A DNA stretch of 64,000 bases from Amorphochlora amoebiformis (lineage: Eukaryota > Cercozoa > Chlorarachniophyceae). Both the position numbers and the translations under genes were made by a program. A model generated the notes under the pieces. The model did no database searches. It was given only the letters and a program-made list of their open reading frames with translations, and was not told where the DNA came from. The DNA lies in assembly GCA_054601695.1 (NCBI GenBank), contig BAAHQB010000052.1, positions 62,001-126,000 of the forward strand. Reading direction: 5' to 3'. Below, piece by piece: positions 15,443-28,025 of this stretch; the first letter of the stretch is position 1, and each line of letters starts with the position of its first letter.

Positions 15443-15465
15443 AGTGTTGCTCTGTTCATAACTAT
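15443..15465 (-). CDS. Candidate micro-exon
   Basis: Donor ACT|GTACAT. Acceptor either GTACAG (23 nt, IVMNRATL, in 0, out 2) or GCTAG 7 nt further up (to 15472). The first choice agrees in phase with 15788-15811 and 15119-15158. Confidence 0.35.
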
Positions 15466-15503
15466 CTGTACTCTAGCGCGCATAGCATATATATATATAG
15501 ATG

Positions 15504-15636
<133 letters not shown>

Positions 15637-15787
15637 GATAAATATGTGTAGAATTATTCCTTTATATATATACATACATAAAATAAAGATGTATATATAT
15701 ATATATATTATATATATGTATATATGTACATGTGTGTATATATATATATATTTATAATTATGATATTGTACTAACCAGCAATCTTAC

Positions 15788-15811
15788 GTCCGTAAGCGCT
15801 TCCTCAAATTC
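15788..15811 (-). CDS. 24-nt micro-exon
   Basis: Acceptor TTGAAAG, strong donor GAC|GTAAGA, phase 0 at both ends, EFEEALTD. Joins 15979-16022 to read KPFHI then EFEEALTD. Confidence 0.55.
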
Positions 15812-15815
15812 CTTT

Positions 15816-15858
<43 letters not shown>

Positions 15859-15893
15859 TATTACATATATCTATATATATATATATATGTGAG

Positions 15894-15931
<38 letters not shown>

Positions 15932-15939
15932 CTCATTTT

Positions 15940-15977
<38 letters not shown>

Positions 15978-15978
15978 C

Positions 15979-16021
15979 GATATGAAAGGGTTTATTGTAC
16001 ACTATTACAATGTACGGATAT

Positions 16022-16022
<1 letters not shown>
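15979..16022 (-). CDS. Internal exon, 44 nt
   Basis: Acceptor TATATAG, donor ATC|GTTAAT, in 2 and out 0. Reads YPYIVIVYNKPFHI, a strand-rich globular sequence. Phase agrees with both neighbours. Confidence 0.6.
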
Positions 16023-16064
<42 letters not shown>

Positions 16065-16065
<1 letters not shown>

Positions 16066-16131
16066 TGTGGCGCAGCCAGTACGCGTGTCAGCGATTAGTC
16101 CGAATGTTACTTGATAACTTGAGTTATCCAA
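16065..16131 (-). CDS. Internal exon, 67 nt
   Basis: Acceptor CCTATAG, strong donor ACAG|GTAAAT, in 0 and out 1. Reads SSYQVTFGLIADTRTGCAT. Joins 15979-16022 in phase and follows the coiled-coil exon array in phase 0. Confidence 0.65.
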
Positions 16132-16149
16132 CTATAGGTTACTTTTTTT

Positions 16150-16340
16150 TCTAACTAGTTTGAAGTTTCTTTCTTTCCTCCTCGGAACCCACTCGAAGCT
16201 TCTAGAATTCCTCCAGGGCGTTCCGGGTAGTGTCGGGTAGTAACGGGGTCAGTTACTCCGATCTTTAGTAGTCTCTGGGGTCTCTAGAGATCCTTAGTAT
16301 AGCTGTGGTTACGTGTTTACACGATATCGATTGCATTTAT
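16150..16340 (+). mobile_element. LTR-like fragment
   Basis: Contains CGGGTAGTGTCGGGTAGTAAC and a segment like the 3' part of the element at 27730-28253 (GTCTCTGGGGTCTCTAGAG, then a TAGTATAGCTG motif). Diverged, ends unclear. Confidence 0.5.
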
Positions 16341-16450
16341 ATGGTCGTGCCGACAATATATATATGTATATATAAATCTATGTATATAAATAAATATATA
16401 TATATATATATATATATGAATGTTTGTATTCTAAATATTTATAGATGTAC

Positions 16451-16495
<45 letters not shown>

Positions 16496-16513
16496 TATAT
16501 GTGTACATATGTA

Positions 16514-16574
<61 letters not shown>

Positions 16575-16689
16575 CACACATAAACAAAATTGCGACACAA
16601 CAAAAAACACACTATAGAATACAACACAATACAATATTCATAATATAACATACGAAAAACAGAAATTCAAATATTATTATATCTAAGAC

Positions 16690-17545
16690 TAGGCTTACCA
16701 GAGGTTGGTTAGGGTCCTTGTTTCCAGAAATATGACTACTGGGATGCTTAGGATTTTGGCTTCCCGTGGTAGGGTTTTTGCTTCCTGTGACAGGGTTTTG
16801 GGTTCCGGTGATAGGGTTTTGGGTTCCGGTGATAGTGTTTTGGCTTCCGGTGATAGGGTTTTGGCTTCCGGTGATAGGGTTTTGGGTTCCGGTGATAGTG
16901 TTTTGGCTTCCGGTGATAGGGTTTTGGCTTCCGGTGATAGGGTTTTGGGTTCCGGTGATAGGGTTTTGGCTTCCGGTGATAGGGTTTTGGCTTCCGGTGA
17001 TAGGGTTTTGGGTTCCGGTGATAGGGTTTTGGGTTCTGGTGATAGTGTTTTGGCTTCCGGTGATAGGCTTTTGGCTTCTGGTGATAGTGTTTTGGCTTCC
17101 GGTGATAGGGCTTTGGCTTCCGGTTATAGTGTTTTGGCTTCCGGTGATAGGGTTTTGGCTTCCGGTGATAGTGTTTTGGCTTCCGCTGATAGGGCTTTGG
17201 CTTCCGGTGATAGTGTTTTGGCTTCCGCTGATAGGGTTTTGGCTTCCGGTGATAGTGTTTTGGCTTCCGCTGATAGGGCTTTGGCTTCCGGTTATAGTGT
17301 TTTGGTTTCCGCTGATAGGGTTTTGGCTTCCGGTGATAGTGTTTTGGCTTCCGGTAATAGGGCTTTGGCTTTCGGTTATAGGTTTTTGTCTTACGGTGAT
17401 AAGGTTTTGGCTTCCGGTTAGAGGGTTTTGGCTGCCGGTGATAAGGATTTGGCTTCCGGTAGGGTTTTGGCTTCCGGTGACATTATTCTTAGGATGGTTG
17501 ACGTTCTGGGTTCCAGAGAATTGACTCCGAGTCTGGTTGGGGTCT
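16690..17545 (+). repeat. 21-bp minisatellite, about 35 units
   Basis: Units of GGTTTTGGCTTCCGGTGATAG with third-base drift (GGCTTCC/GGGTTCC, GGTGAT/GCTGAT/GGTTAT). As 21 is a multiple of 3, two plus frames stay open for over 230 codons (VLASGDR and GFWLPVI heptads). No start context or splice support; read as an intronic satellite between exons 16065-16131 and 18929-18967. Confidence 0.85.
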
Positions 17546-17615
17546 TGGCTTCCAGAGATATGACTTTTGACAACCTAAAATATAATGTAAATATATGTAT
17601 ATGTTTTTATGTATG

Positions 17616-17668
<53 letters not shown>

Positions 17669-17692
17669 ACGCAAACACATTCACAAGTACGC

Positions 17693-17723
<31 letters not shown>

Positions 17724-17761
17724 GTATTACATATCATATATAAGTATATAAATACATATAT

Positions 17762-18060
17762 ATTATCGGCATAGCGGTATTAGTTATCCGATTAACTATT
17801 GTCCGCTGTTGTGACGAGAAATAAAATGGAAATCTCAGGCGGTTATTCAGTAGAAAGGTTAACTTCTGAAAGTTTTTTGAAGCGTGATATGGCGTGACGT
17901 CACGTTGTGGCAAGGAATACCTCGAACCCGGTTAGCGGAGGAATTAGCGGGCACTACCGCCAAGACAATCTCAGGAAAACTTTTGGGATCTCTAGATATC
18001 TCGGGAATACATATCACAACTCGCAAGCACTCTATAAATGTATCTACCTATCTATCTATC
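17762..18060 (+). mobile_element. LTR-like fragment with TGACGTCA palindrome
   Basis: Carries GGCGTGACGTCACGTT, also present at 27940, and a segment matching in inverse the one at about 18770-18795. Internal TA expansions. Part of the dispersed LTR family. Confidence 0.6.
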
Positions 18061-18177
18061 TATAAATATGTATATATATATATGTATATATATATATACG
18101 TATGTATATAACATATATACATATATATATTATATATATATATACAAAAATATATATAGAAATATATATTATATATA

Positions 18178-18222
<45 letters not shown>

Positions 18223-18292
18223 GTGTATATAAGTATATATATATATATTCATATATAGGTGTATATATATATATATATGTATATGCATATAT

Positions 18293-18330
<38 letters not shown>

Positions 18331-18357
18331 TATTTCTATATTTGTATTTATATTGTA

Positions 18358-18432
<75 letters not shown>

Positions 18433-18438
18433 TCACAT

Positions 18439-18497
<59 letters not shown>

Positions 18498-18510
18498 TAT
18501 ATATTATCAA
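18060..18510. repeat. (TA)n block between inverted LTR fragments
   Basis: TA-rich sequence; no gene. Confidence 0.85.
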
Positions 18511-18589
18511 GGGTTACTTGAGGTTGGTAAGCTTTCTTTCCCGATACTGAACTCTCGACAATCTATCATTATACGGAGATTGATCTGAG

Positions 18590-18800
18590 ACTACCTTGCC
18601 GGCAGTACCGGTAGTACAGGTAGTACCGGGCTTCCACATATACTGTGACGCAACGTCATGTTACGCTACGAGAAACTCTAGTAGTTAGAACGTTCTTAGA
18701 AATTTCCTGAATGAGCTATTTGAGAATTTCCGTTTATTCTTTGTCATAATCCAAATGGACAACAGTCAATCGGACAACTACCACTGCTACACTGACAATA
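18590..18800 (-). mobile_element. LTR-like fragment, inverse orientation
   Basis: Contains GGCAGTACCGGTAGTAC, GACGCAACGTCATG and TTGTCATAATCCAAATGGAC, matching other copies in reverse orientation. With 17762-18060 it forms an imperfect inverted pair. Confidence 0.6.
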
Positions 18801-18805
18801 TATAA

Positions 18806-18849
<44 letters not shown>

Positions 18850-18928
18850 TGTATATAAATATATATTTGTATATATACATATATATATATATACACATAT
18901 ACATATTATTCATGTAAGTACGAAAAAC

Positions 18929-18967
18929 CTTCTCCTTTCTTTCCTCAGCTTCTCTCGCAAGTCTTAT
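18929..18967 (-). CDS. 39-nt coiled-coil exon, array member 1
   Basis: Acceptor CTCAG, donor AAG|GTTTTT, 13 codons in phase 0: IRLAREAEERKEK. Last clear member of the array before the globular exons. Confidence 0.7.
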
Positions 18968-19198
18968 CTGAGTGTATTACAGATGTATATATAATCGAAC
19001 TGTCTATGTATATAAAATAAATATAATATGTGCATATATTTTTATATTATATATATATATATGTATATATATTATATATATATTATACATATATATATAT
19101 ATATATTACATATATATATATATACATACATGTTGTTACAACGTCTACTTTGGTAGAAATGTGCTTTCATATATGCAAATATATGTATATAAATATAC

Positions 19199-19232
<34 letters not shown>

Positions 19233-19281
19233 ATGTGTATATGCATGTATATACGTATATTAGGTATATTATATGAAATAC

Positions 19282-19300
19282 CTTCTCCTTCACTTACGCA
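19282..19300 (-). pseudogene. Truncated 39-nt exon copy
   Basis: Only the 3' end (GAAGGAGAAG|GTATTT) of the array exon is recognisable; the 5' half and acceptor are missing. Confidence 0.4.
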
Positions 19301-19306
19301 TGCATA

Positions 19307-19429
<123 letters not shown>

Positions 19430-19539
19430 GTATATATATATACATGTATATATAAATATATATATATATATAGACACATATATTATAGTATGTGCACTTA
19501 TACGATACTATTTTGAGCTATTTAAATTGAGTTAAAAAC

Positions 19540-19578
19540 CTTTTCTTTCTTCTGCTCAGCTACCTTCTCTTGTGCTCC
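19540..19578 (-). CDS. 39-nt coiled-coil exon, array member
   Basis: Acceptor AATAG, donor AAG|GTTTTT, phase 0, GAQEKVAEQKKEK. Confidence 0.7.
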
Positions 19579-19908
19579 CTATTTACATCACATACATAGG
19601 CTTACGATATATACAAAAATACATATATACCCAAATTGTAAATTATTAATGCTATATAAGTGTACCCACATAAGGCACACATGCAAATATATATATAAAT
19701 ATACATATGAAGTAGTTATACATAATGTATCTGTATATATGCATGTATTTACATACCTATGTATATATATATGTGTGTGTATATGTATATATATGTGTGT
19801 ATATATATATTTATAATATATATGACACATTTGTAAAACAATCACATATACATATGTATATATGATTATTTTATAAGTATCATGACATGTACACATACTT
19901 ACATACAG

Positions 19909-19942
<34 letters not shown>

Positions 19943-20072
19943 AAATATATATATTGCGTATGTATAAATATATGTATATATATAATATATATAGTATATA
20001 TATATATATATATGAATGTATACGTATGAATAAATAAGTAAGTGTTTGCATTATGCAAATAATACAACAAAC

Positions 20073-20111
20073 TTTATCTTTCTTCTCCTCAGCTTCCCTA
20101 CCGACTCTCTC
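20073..20111 (-). CDS. 39-nt coiled-coil exon, array member
   Basis: Acceptor AAAAG, donor AAA|GTTTGT, phase 0, [13 protein letters not shown]. Confidence 0.75.
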
Positions 20112-20150
20112 CTTTTGAGTATTATACACACAAAATATAATACATTTATA

Positions 20151-20196
<46 letters not shown>

Positions 20197-20363
20197 ATAT
20201 ATATGTATATACATATACATATACATATATATATATATATACATTATATTTACATGAATATACATTTATAAAATGTAAAAATCTGTCCAAGTATATGTAT
20301 TATGTTTTTGTGTATGGATGTACATACTGTAGTACTATATATAGTGTAAATTGGATAAGAAAC

Positions 20364-20402
20364 CTCGTTTTTATTATCCTCAGCTTCTCTCGCGACTCTC
20401 TC
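20364..20402 (-). CDS. 39-nt coiled-coil exon, array member
   Basis: Acceptor AAAAAG, donor GAG|GTTTCT, phase 0, [13 protein letters not shown]. Confidence 0.75.
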
Positions 20403-20434
20403 CTTTTTATATCACAAACACAAGAAAACCTTGA

Positions 20435-20483
<49 letters not shown>

Positions 20484-20730
20484 GCGTTATATATATATAT
20501 ATATACATACATGTATATATGTATATATATATATATACACATATATATATATATACATATACATATGATATGTATATACATACATACGTATCACGATATG
20601 ATGAGATATTTTAATATGTAAATGTACATCTATGATATATATGTAAATATATACATGCATATATATGTGTATATATATGTTATATACTTATGCATTATGA
20701 TGATTTATATCATGCAAATTATATGAAATC

Positions 20731-20769
20731 ATTTTTTGTTTTTCTCCTGAGCTTTCCTCGTGAGTCTAA
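20731..20769 (-). CDS. 39-nt array exon with defective donor
   Basis: Acceptor AAGTAG, 13 open codons [13 protein letters not shown], but the base pair after the exon is TG (TGATTT) instead of GT. Either a dead copy or non-canonical splicing. Confidence 0.5.
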
Positions 20770-20799
20770 CCTACTTATATCACGTGAATGACATAACAT

Positions 20800-20838
<39 letters not shown>

Positions 20839-20840
20839 AA

Positions 20841-20901
<61 letters not shown>

Positions 20902-20938
20902 ATATACATATGTGTTGAATGTATGTGTATGTGTATAC

Positions 20939-20974
<36 letters not shown>

Positions 20975-20998
20975 GTGTGTATATATATATTTTGAATA

Positions 20999-21035
<37 letters not shown>

Positions 21036-21196
21036 GTACATATATATTTATATTTCACATATATATATAGATACTGTGTTGCTCGTGATACGTAGAACTA
21101 TTATTCAAGAGAATATCGTTTACGTATTAAAACATATGTCAGTGACCTACATGTCTAAATGTATTCATACAAATGTATACATGAATATATACATAC

Positions 21197-21255
<59 letters not shown>

Positions 21256-21263
21256 GCAAAAAG

Positions 21264-21302
21264 AATTTCTTCCTTCTCATTGGCTTCTTGCACGAGTCTC
21301 TC
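21264..21302 (-). pseudogene. 39-nt array exon with shifted acceptor and no donor
   Basis: [13 protein letters not shown] is intact, but the acceptor is AAGG|GAG (one base extra) and the donor position reads CTTTTT. Probably not spliced. Confidence 0.45.
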
Positions 21303-21354
21303 CCTTATATGCCATTTATAAATATTATATTGTATTATATATATAAATATATAC

Positions 21355-21410
<56 letters not shown>

Positions 21411-21438
21411 TATATACATATCCATATTATATAAAAAG

Positions 21439-21473
21439 GTGACTCGTAAAAGAAGCCAAGGAGAAGGAAAAAC
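21439..21473 (+). pseudogene. Inverted copy of array exon
   Basis: On plus, opposite to the array: AAAAAG then 35 nt with the code for [10 protein letters not shown], followed by GTTTTC. In the frame of the repeat there is a TGA near the start. An inverted, broken copy. Confidence 0.5.
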
Positions 21474-21494
21474 GTTTTCTGTTATACAGAAAAC

Positions 21495-21617
<123 letters not shown>

Positions 21618-21665
21618 GGTATCTAATATGTGTGTGTATATATACACACATGTACACGTATATAC

Positions 21666-21715
<50 letters not shown>

Positions 21716-21780
21716 GTGTTTGTGTGTGTGTGTGTGTGGGTATATCTAATATGTGTGTGTATATATACACACATGTATAC

Positions 21781-21818
<38 letters not shown>

Positions 21819-21858
21819 ACATATATATACATAATATCATTATGTAATTATACAAAAC

Positions 21859-21900
21859 CTTATCTTTCTTCTCTTTCTCGGCTTCTTTCGCGACAGCCTC
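21859..21900 (-). CDS. 42-nt coiled-coil exon, array member
   Basis: Acceptor TAAAG, donor AAG|GTTTTG. One codon longer than its sisters: [14 protein letters not shown]. Phase 0. Confidence 0.72.
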
Positions 21901-21938
21901 CTTTAAATCATATATATATATATATATGTGTGTGTGTA

Positions 21939-21979
<41 letters not shown>

Positions 21980-22020
21980 GTGTATGTATAATGCGTGCTA
22001 TATATAATGCAAGCATGTAC

Positions 22021-22062
<42 letters not shown>

Positions 22063-22203
22063 TATACATATATATAATATATATATACATATATGTATGT
22101 GTTAATTTGCCATGTAATCTTGGCGAAATGTAATCCTTTCTATCCTTTACCCAGTCTCATATATACACATATACATATGGATATATATATATACATATTT
22201 ATA

Positions 22204-22252
<49 letters not shown>

Positions 22253-22260
22253 TAAATAAC

Positions 22261-22299
22261 TTTCTTTTCCCTCTCTTCAGCCTCTTTAGCTAGCCGCTC
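22261..22299 (-). CDS. 39-nt coiled-coil exon, first array member
   Basis: Acceptor CATTAG, donor AAA|GTTATT, phase 0, ERLAKEAEEREKK. Follows in phase from exon 22971-23073, whose end (DERRKEVLRKEK) is similar in character and may be the source of the repeat. Confidence 0.75.
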
Positions 22300-22423
22300 C
22301 TAATGAAAGTATTATATATATATATATATATATATATATTAATAACATATATTATATATATATTAAATATATATATATATATATATAATGTACATATGTT
22401 TATATATATATATATATATATAT

Positions 22424-22463
<40 letters not shown>

Positions 22464-22486
22464 ATATAATAATATTAATAATACAT

Positions 22487-22820
22487 ACATACATACATAC
22501 ATACATACATACATACATACATACATACATACATACATACATACATACATACATACATACATACATACATACATACATACATACATACATACATACATAC
22601 ATACATACATACAATACATACATACATACATACATACATACATACATACATACATACATACATACATACATACATACATACATACATACATACATACATA
22701 CATACATACATACATACATACATACATACATACATACATACATACATACATACATACATGCGTACGTACATGCATACATACATACATACATACATACATA
22801 CATACATACATACATACATA
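22487..22820. repeat. (ACAT)n tetranucleotide array, about 330 bp
   Basis: About 80 near-perfect ACAT units with two interruptions (about 22612 and 22757-22775). YIHT and MYVC ORFs on the two strands are artefacts. Lies in the intron between exons 22261-22299 and 22971-23073. Confidence 0.95.
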
Positions 22821-22970
22821 CTAAGGAAAAAAACAATCCGTCCTTAAAAAAAAGCTTTGATGATAATACCTAATAATATATACCAAAAACCAAAAAAAAT
22901 GACATATCTGACACTTAAATATCTCAACATATACACATAACCACATACTATCACATCTATATCCCTAAAC

Positions 22971-23073
22971 CTTCTCCTTCCTCAGAACTTCCTTTCTCCT
23001 CTCATCTGGCTCCGGGATGTCAAACGGGGGAAGCTCCAGCCGCCCTAGCTCCCCATCGAGGCATTTAATCATT
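22971..23073 (-). CDS. Internal exon leading into coiled coil
   Basis: 103 nt, acceptor TTCTGTCAG, donor AAG|GTTTAG, in 1 and out 0. Reads MIKCLDGELGRLELPPFDI then PEPDERRKEVLRKEK. Phase agrees with 23598-23643 upstream and the array downstream. Markedly GC-richer than its surroundings. Confidence 0.8.
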
Positions 23074-23179
23074 CTGACAGAATGGATATATGTATTTTCA
23101 AAAGTCAATATGTGTGTATATATGTCTATATTAAATTATGGGTATTTATGTTTAAATTTTGATTATTATTGTACATATG

Positions 23180-23280
23180 AGTATGATATAGAGAGAGAGT
23201 GTGGGAGAGACAGAGAGAGGGAGAGAGAGAGGAAAAAAGATAGAGAGAGAGATAGTGGAGGGAGAGAGCGAAGGCGGCCC
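23180..23280. repeat. GA microsatellite
   Basis: GAGAGA-type simple sequence inside an intron. Confidence 0.7.
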
Positions 23281-23528
23281 ATCGGAGCATCTCAACATTC
23301 AGATGTCAAAAATTTATGTGACATATGTATCAAAATACATACTTACAGCAGTGTATACATATGTGTGTATAAAGTTATTTCGATGTATATTCAATTACAA
23401 ATAAGCATATATATATATATATACATATATATATACATACATACATACATATATACATACGTATAATATGTGTCTTTATGATGTGTGCTTATACTTGCAC
23501 ATACATTGGCGTATATCGATCTCTCGAC

Positions 23529-23582
<54 letters not shown>

Positions 23583-23597
23583 ATATATATTCAGTAC

Positions 23598-23643
23598 CTC
23601 AAGGACGCCTCTGGATAACTTCCCTCAGCGTTTATTGTTAAAG
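23598..23643 (-). CDS. Internal exon, 46 nt
   Basis: Acceptor ATTACAG, donor GAG|GTACTG, 2 nt of split codon at each end. LTINAEGSYPEASL. Phase agrees with 24818-24896 and 22971-23073. Confidence 0.7.
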
Positions 23644-23768
23644 CTGTAATGTGATATATGTATGTGTGTGTGTATGGTTATGTGTTGATGTGCGTGTGAT
23701 GTGTGTGAATGTGCACAAAGGTAGATGTTCCTGTGCATATCTATTCGAAATATATAATACATCATACC

Positions 23769-23813
<45 letters not shown>

Positions 23814-23999
23814 ATATATGAATATCCAAATTGATTGCGAACAAAGAGAAGAGAAGGCAGAAACACCTTATTAAAAGAGACACCGAAAGACAGATAACGG
23901 GACACCAACATATGGAAAAAAACAACAGAAGTCCAGGGTGATATAGAGATACAGAAAGAGCGAGAACGAGGGATCTCGGAATGAAAACCAGAAGCCTAA

Positions 24000-24240
24000 A
24001 GGTTTAGGTTTTGCGCCCGAGAGTGATTTACAAGGAAGATGTTAGGGTAATGCTCAGGATATAATCAGAACAAAACGAGTTTGGGGTTAGAGTTAGAGTT
24101 AGGGTTAGCACCTAAGATTGATCGAGAAAGACAAAGTTAGTGTAAGGATTAGGGAAAAAGAAGGTTGCGTTTGGGTAAAAGTTAGGGTTAGGGTAAGGCT
24201 TAGGATTAGAGTTAGGGTTAGGGTTACATTAGAGAGCGGA
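24000..24240 (+). repeat. Interstitial TTAGGG-like block
   Basis: Degenerate repeats (TTAGGGTTAGGGTTACA and similar). No ORF. Confidence 0.75.
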
Positions 24241-24367
24241 CGAGTATGAGAGAGTTAGAAATTAAGTTATCGTATTATGGCATGTATAATATTGTGTAGA
24301 TATATATGTACATATGTGTAAATATATCCATCTGTCTACCTAGCTATGTATACATATGTATATATAC

Positions 24368-24418
24368 ATATATATATATATAGTGGGATTTTCCAATCAA
24401 CGAAGATGTGTAGGGGTT
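24368..24418 (-). CDS. Weak exon candidate
   Basis: Acceptor TTTCTCAAAG then [13 protein letters not shown]; the donor lies only in TA sequence. Similar in part to the duplicated motif near 25780, so possibly a relic. Confidence 0.3.
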
Positions 24419-24429
24419 CTTTGAGAAAC

Positions 24430-24477
<48 letters not shown>

Positions 24478-24494
24478 ATATATATGTATATATG

Positions 24495-24536
24495 TTAGAG
24501 GCTATGAAAGTGGTTCCTGAGTGCTTGGACAAATCG
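24495..24536 (-). pseudogene. Duplicated RFxQALR exon relic
   Basis: Minus frame [13 protein letters not shown] then TAA. Matches [10 protein letters not shown] in exon 24818-24896 with mostly synonymous changes (AGA/CGA, TTC/TTT, CTG/CTC, AGA/AGG). No donor. Confidence 0.45.
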
Positions 24537-24540
24537 TGTC

Positions 24541-24595
<55 letters not shown>

Positions 24596-24645
24596 TTTTT
24601 ATATGTATATATACATAAATATAAATGTATGTATTATATTATTTA

Positions 24646-24743
<98 letters not shown>

Positions 24744-24817
24744 TTATGTATATACGCATATATACATATACATATATATATATATAATATATACATAGTA
24801 TATGTGTGTATATATAC

Positions 24818-24896
24818 ATTGAACGAAGACGAGTCTCAGTGCTTGGGCGAATCTATGGGGTGAATACCCACCAGATATGCTACCATCCATATTCTC
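24818..24896 (-). CDS. Internal exon, 79 nt
   Basis: Acceptor TATATAG, donor CAAT|GTATAT, in 0 and out 1. [20 protein letters not shown] then RLVFVQ. Joins 25205-25277 and 23598-23643 in phase. Confidence 0.65.
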
Positions 24897-25097
24897 CTAT
24901 ATACATATGTATATATATACATATACACATACATATACATATATATATATAAATTGTATATACATGTATATACACATATATTTATGCATGTAATGAAACA
25001 TATTTGGAAGTGTGATATTTCCACTCCATATATTTATATACATATATATATATATATACATATATATATATGTGGTGTGGTATATGTATGCATATAC

Positions 25098-25176
<79 letters not shown>

Positions 25177-25204
25177 ACAACTGTATGCACCTGAAGATAT
25201 ATAC

Positions 25205-25277
25205 CTTAAGCGATCTGAAAGTAGAAAGCTTGTGCTCCTCGTGCTTTTTTGAGATTTTTTCATTGGCAATCCTGTCT
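25205..25277 (-). CDS. Internal exon, Lys/His-rich helix
   Basis: Acceptor TGTATCAG, donor AAG|GTATAT, in 1 and out 0. [17 protein letters not shown] then STFRSLK. Phase agrees with 26397-26470 and 24818-24896. Confidence 0.7.
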
Positions 25278-25284
25278 CTGATAC

Positions 25285-25336
<52 letters not shown>

Positions 25337-25428
25337 ATACATATATGTATATACATATTCATATACATATATATATACATATATATATATACACATATAT
25401 ATATGTATATACATGTACATGTATATCC

Positions 25429-25504
<76 letters not shown>

Positions 25505-25614
25505 TATATACATATATATATATATGATATACATAAATACTTAAGTATAAAAATACATATATACATGTATTCTTATGTATACGTACACACACACACACAT
25601 GTATATATATATAT

Positions 25615-25656
<42 letters not shown>

Positions 25657-25763
25657 TTAACTTCTAAATATATGTATATATATATATATATATATATTAA
25701 ATTTCTAAACATATATATATATATATATAGGGATAGATAAGTACACGTATATACATATACATA

Positions 25764-25801
25764 ACCCAATAGGAAAGTCCAATCAAAGTGTGAGAAAACT
25801 A
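25764..25801 (-). pseudogene. Duplicated exon-end segment, copy B
   Basis: GGACTTTCCTATTGGGT on minus repeats the end of exon 26397-26470. An acceptor CATAG and a GTTATG donor are present, but phases do not fit the neighbours. Confidence 0.35.
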
Positions 25802-25826
25802 TGCATGTGTATGTAGACACACACAC

Positions 25827-25968
<142 letters not shown>

Positions 25969-26002
25969 CATATATATATGTATATCATATGTCTATGTAT
26001 AC

Positions 26003-26024
26003 AATGCATCCAATAGGAGAATCT
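26003..26024 (-). pseudogene. Duplicated exon-end segment, copy C
   Basis: Minus TTAGATTCTCCTATTGGAT, a diverged copy of the same segment with a GTATAC donor. Probably not used. Confidence 0.3.
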
Positions 26025-26072
26025 AAGGGAATTCCACATTATTAGGTATAAACATATACCTATATATACATA

Positions 26073-26135
<63 letters not shown>

Positions 26136-26152
26136 ATACATATATATATGTT

Positions 26153-26183
<31 letters not shown>

Positions 26184-26234
26184 ATTTGATTTGCTTATAT
26201 TTATATCAATGTATGTATATATATGTATATATAA

Positions 26235-26280
<46 letters not shown>

Positions 26281-26309
26281 ATGATATGTATACGTATATA
26301 TACATATAT

Positions 26310-26349
<40 letters not shown>

Positions 26350-26364
26350 TAATATATATATGCA

Positions 26365-26396
<32 letters not shown>

Positions 26397-26470
26397 CCAA
26401 TAGGAAAGTCTGAGTAAAGCGAGTTGCTCTTGAGATTCTCACTATTGTCCAAGTAACGTACGATTCCTTC
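26397..26470 (-). CDS. Internal exon, 74 nt
   Basis: Acceptor TACATAG, donor TTGG|GTATAT, in 0 and out 2. [17 protein letters not shown] then LYSDFPI. Joins exon 25205-25277 in phase. Confidence 0.7.
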
Positions 26471-26474
26471 CTAT

Positions 26475-27030
<556 letters not shown>

Positions 27031-27038
27031 TATCCAAC

Positions 27039-27074
27039 CTCCTGCCCCAAGTACCACATTGCCCGCATCGCCAT
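27039..27074 (-). CDS. 36-nt exon, duplicated
   Basis: Acceptor TTTGTTAG, donor GAG|GTTGGA, phase 0 at both ends, [12 protein letters not shown]; other frames are also open. A truncated copy with the same acceptor lies at 27252-27263. Confidence 0.45.
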
Positions 27075-27200
27075 CTAACAAACACATCAGAATGTGTGCC
27101 ATAAGAAAACACATACATATATACATACATATATAGATACACATATATATTTTCGTGTGTATATACTATTTATATAAATACATATATATATACACATATA

Positions 27201-27231
<31 letters not shown>

Positions 27232-27251
27232 GTATATGTATATATATATAT

Positions 27252-27263
27252 CCGCATCGTCAT
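27252..27263 (-). pseudogene. Truncated copy of the 27039-27074 exon
   Basis: Acceptor GGTTGTTAG and 12 nt (ATGACGATGCGG) are retained, then TA sequence. No donor. Confidence 0.4.
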
Positions 27264-27269
27264 CTAACA

Positions 27270-27289
27270 ACCGGATACACCAGGATGTT

Positions 27290-27339
<50 letters not shown>

Positions 27340-27348
27340 CATATACAC

Positions 27349-27410
<62 letters not shown>

Positions 27411-27438
27411 TATAAAAATATATAATGTGTATGATTAT

Positions 27439-27484
<46 letters not shown>

Positions 27485-27533
27485 CAGATATATTATATAT
27501 AGATATTATATACACACATATATATACAAATAC

Positions 27534-27588
<55 letters not shown>

Positions 27589-27683
27589 TTGTGTATGTGT
27601 ATATTATATGTATGCTGCATATTGATTTATATATCTACACATTCATATAATATATATATATACATTTATATTATATATACATG

Positions 27684-27725
<42 letters not shown>
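27270..27725. repeat. AT microsatellite intron
   Basis: TA sequence; no gene. Confidence 0.85.
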
Positions 27726-27729
<4 letters not shown>

Positions 27730-27733
<4 letters not shown>

Positions 27734-27978
27734 AGGTGCAGCGGTCCGGCAGCCCTACTATGGTCTGGCCCACCGTTCATATGCTAGGCAATGAACTCTG
27801 GTAGCGTAGCGGTATGCAAGTTGTCAGATTTAGTGTTGTCCGTTTGGATTATGACCAACCTTGTTTTTAAGAATTCAACAAGATCCATGCGGTCATGCGT
27901 GCTCGCGTGATGGTCACGTGAGGTCATGTGAGCATGACATGGCGTGACGTCACGTTCTGCCACGATATAATATATATT

Positions 27979-28025
<47 letters not shown>

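Noticed and set aside
16766-17524. GFWLPVI heptad protein as a real membrane protein
   Set aside because: Second frame of a 21-bp satellite; no start or splice context, and opposite strand to the surrounding exons. Kept only as a finding.
22090-22160. Another member of the 39-nt exon array (RLGKDRKD-like)
   Set aside because: Similarity needs several indels, an in-frame TAG is present, and there is no GT donor.
22290-22836. YIHT and MYVC repeat proteins of up to about 170 codons
   Set aside because: Product of the (ACAT)n array; open in nearly all frames on both strands.
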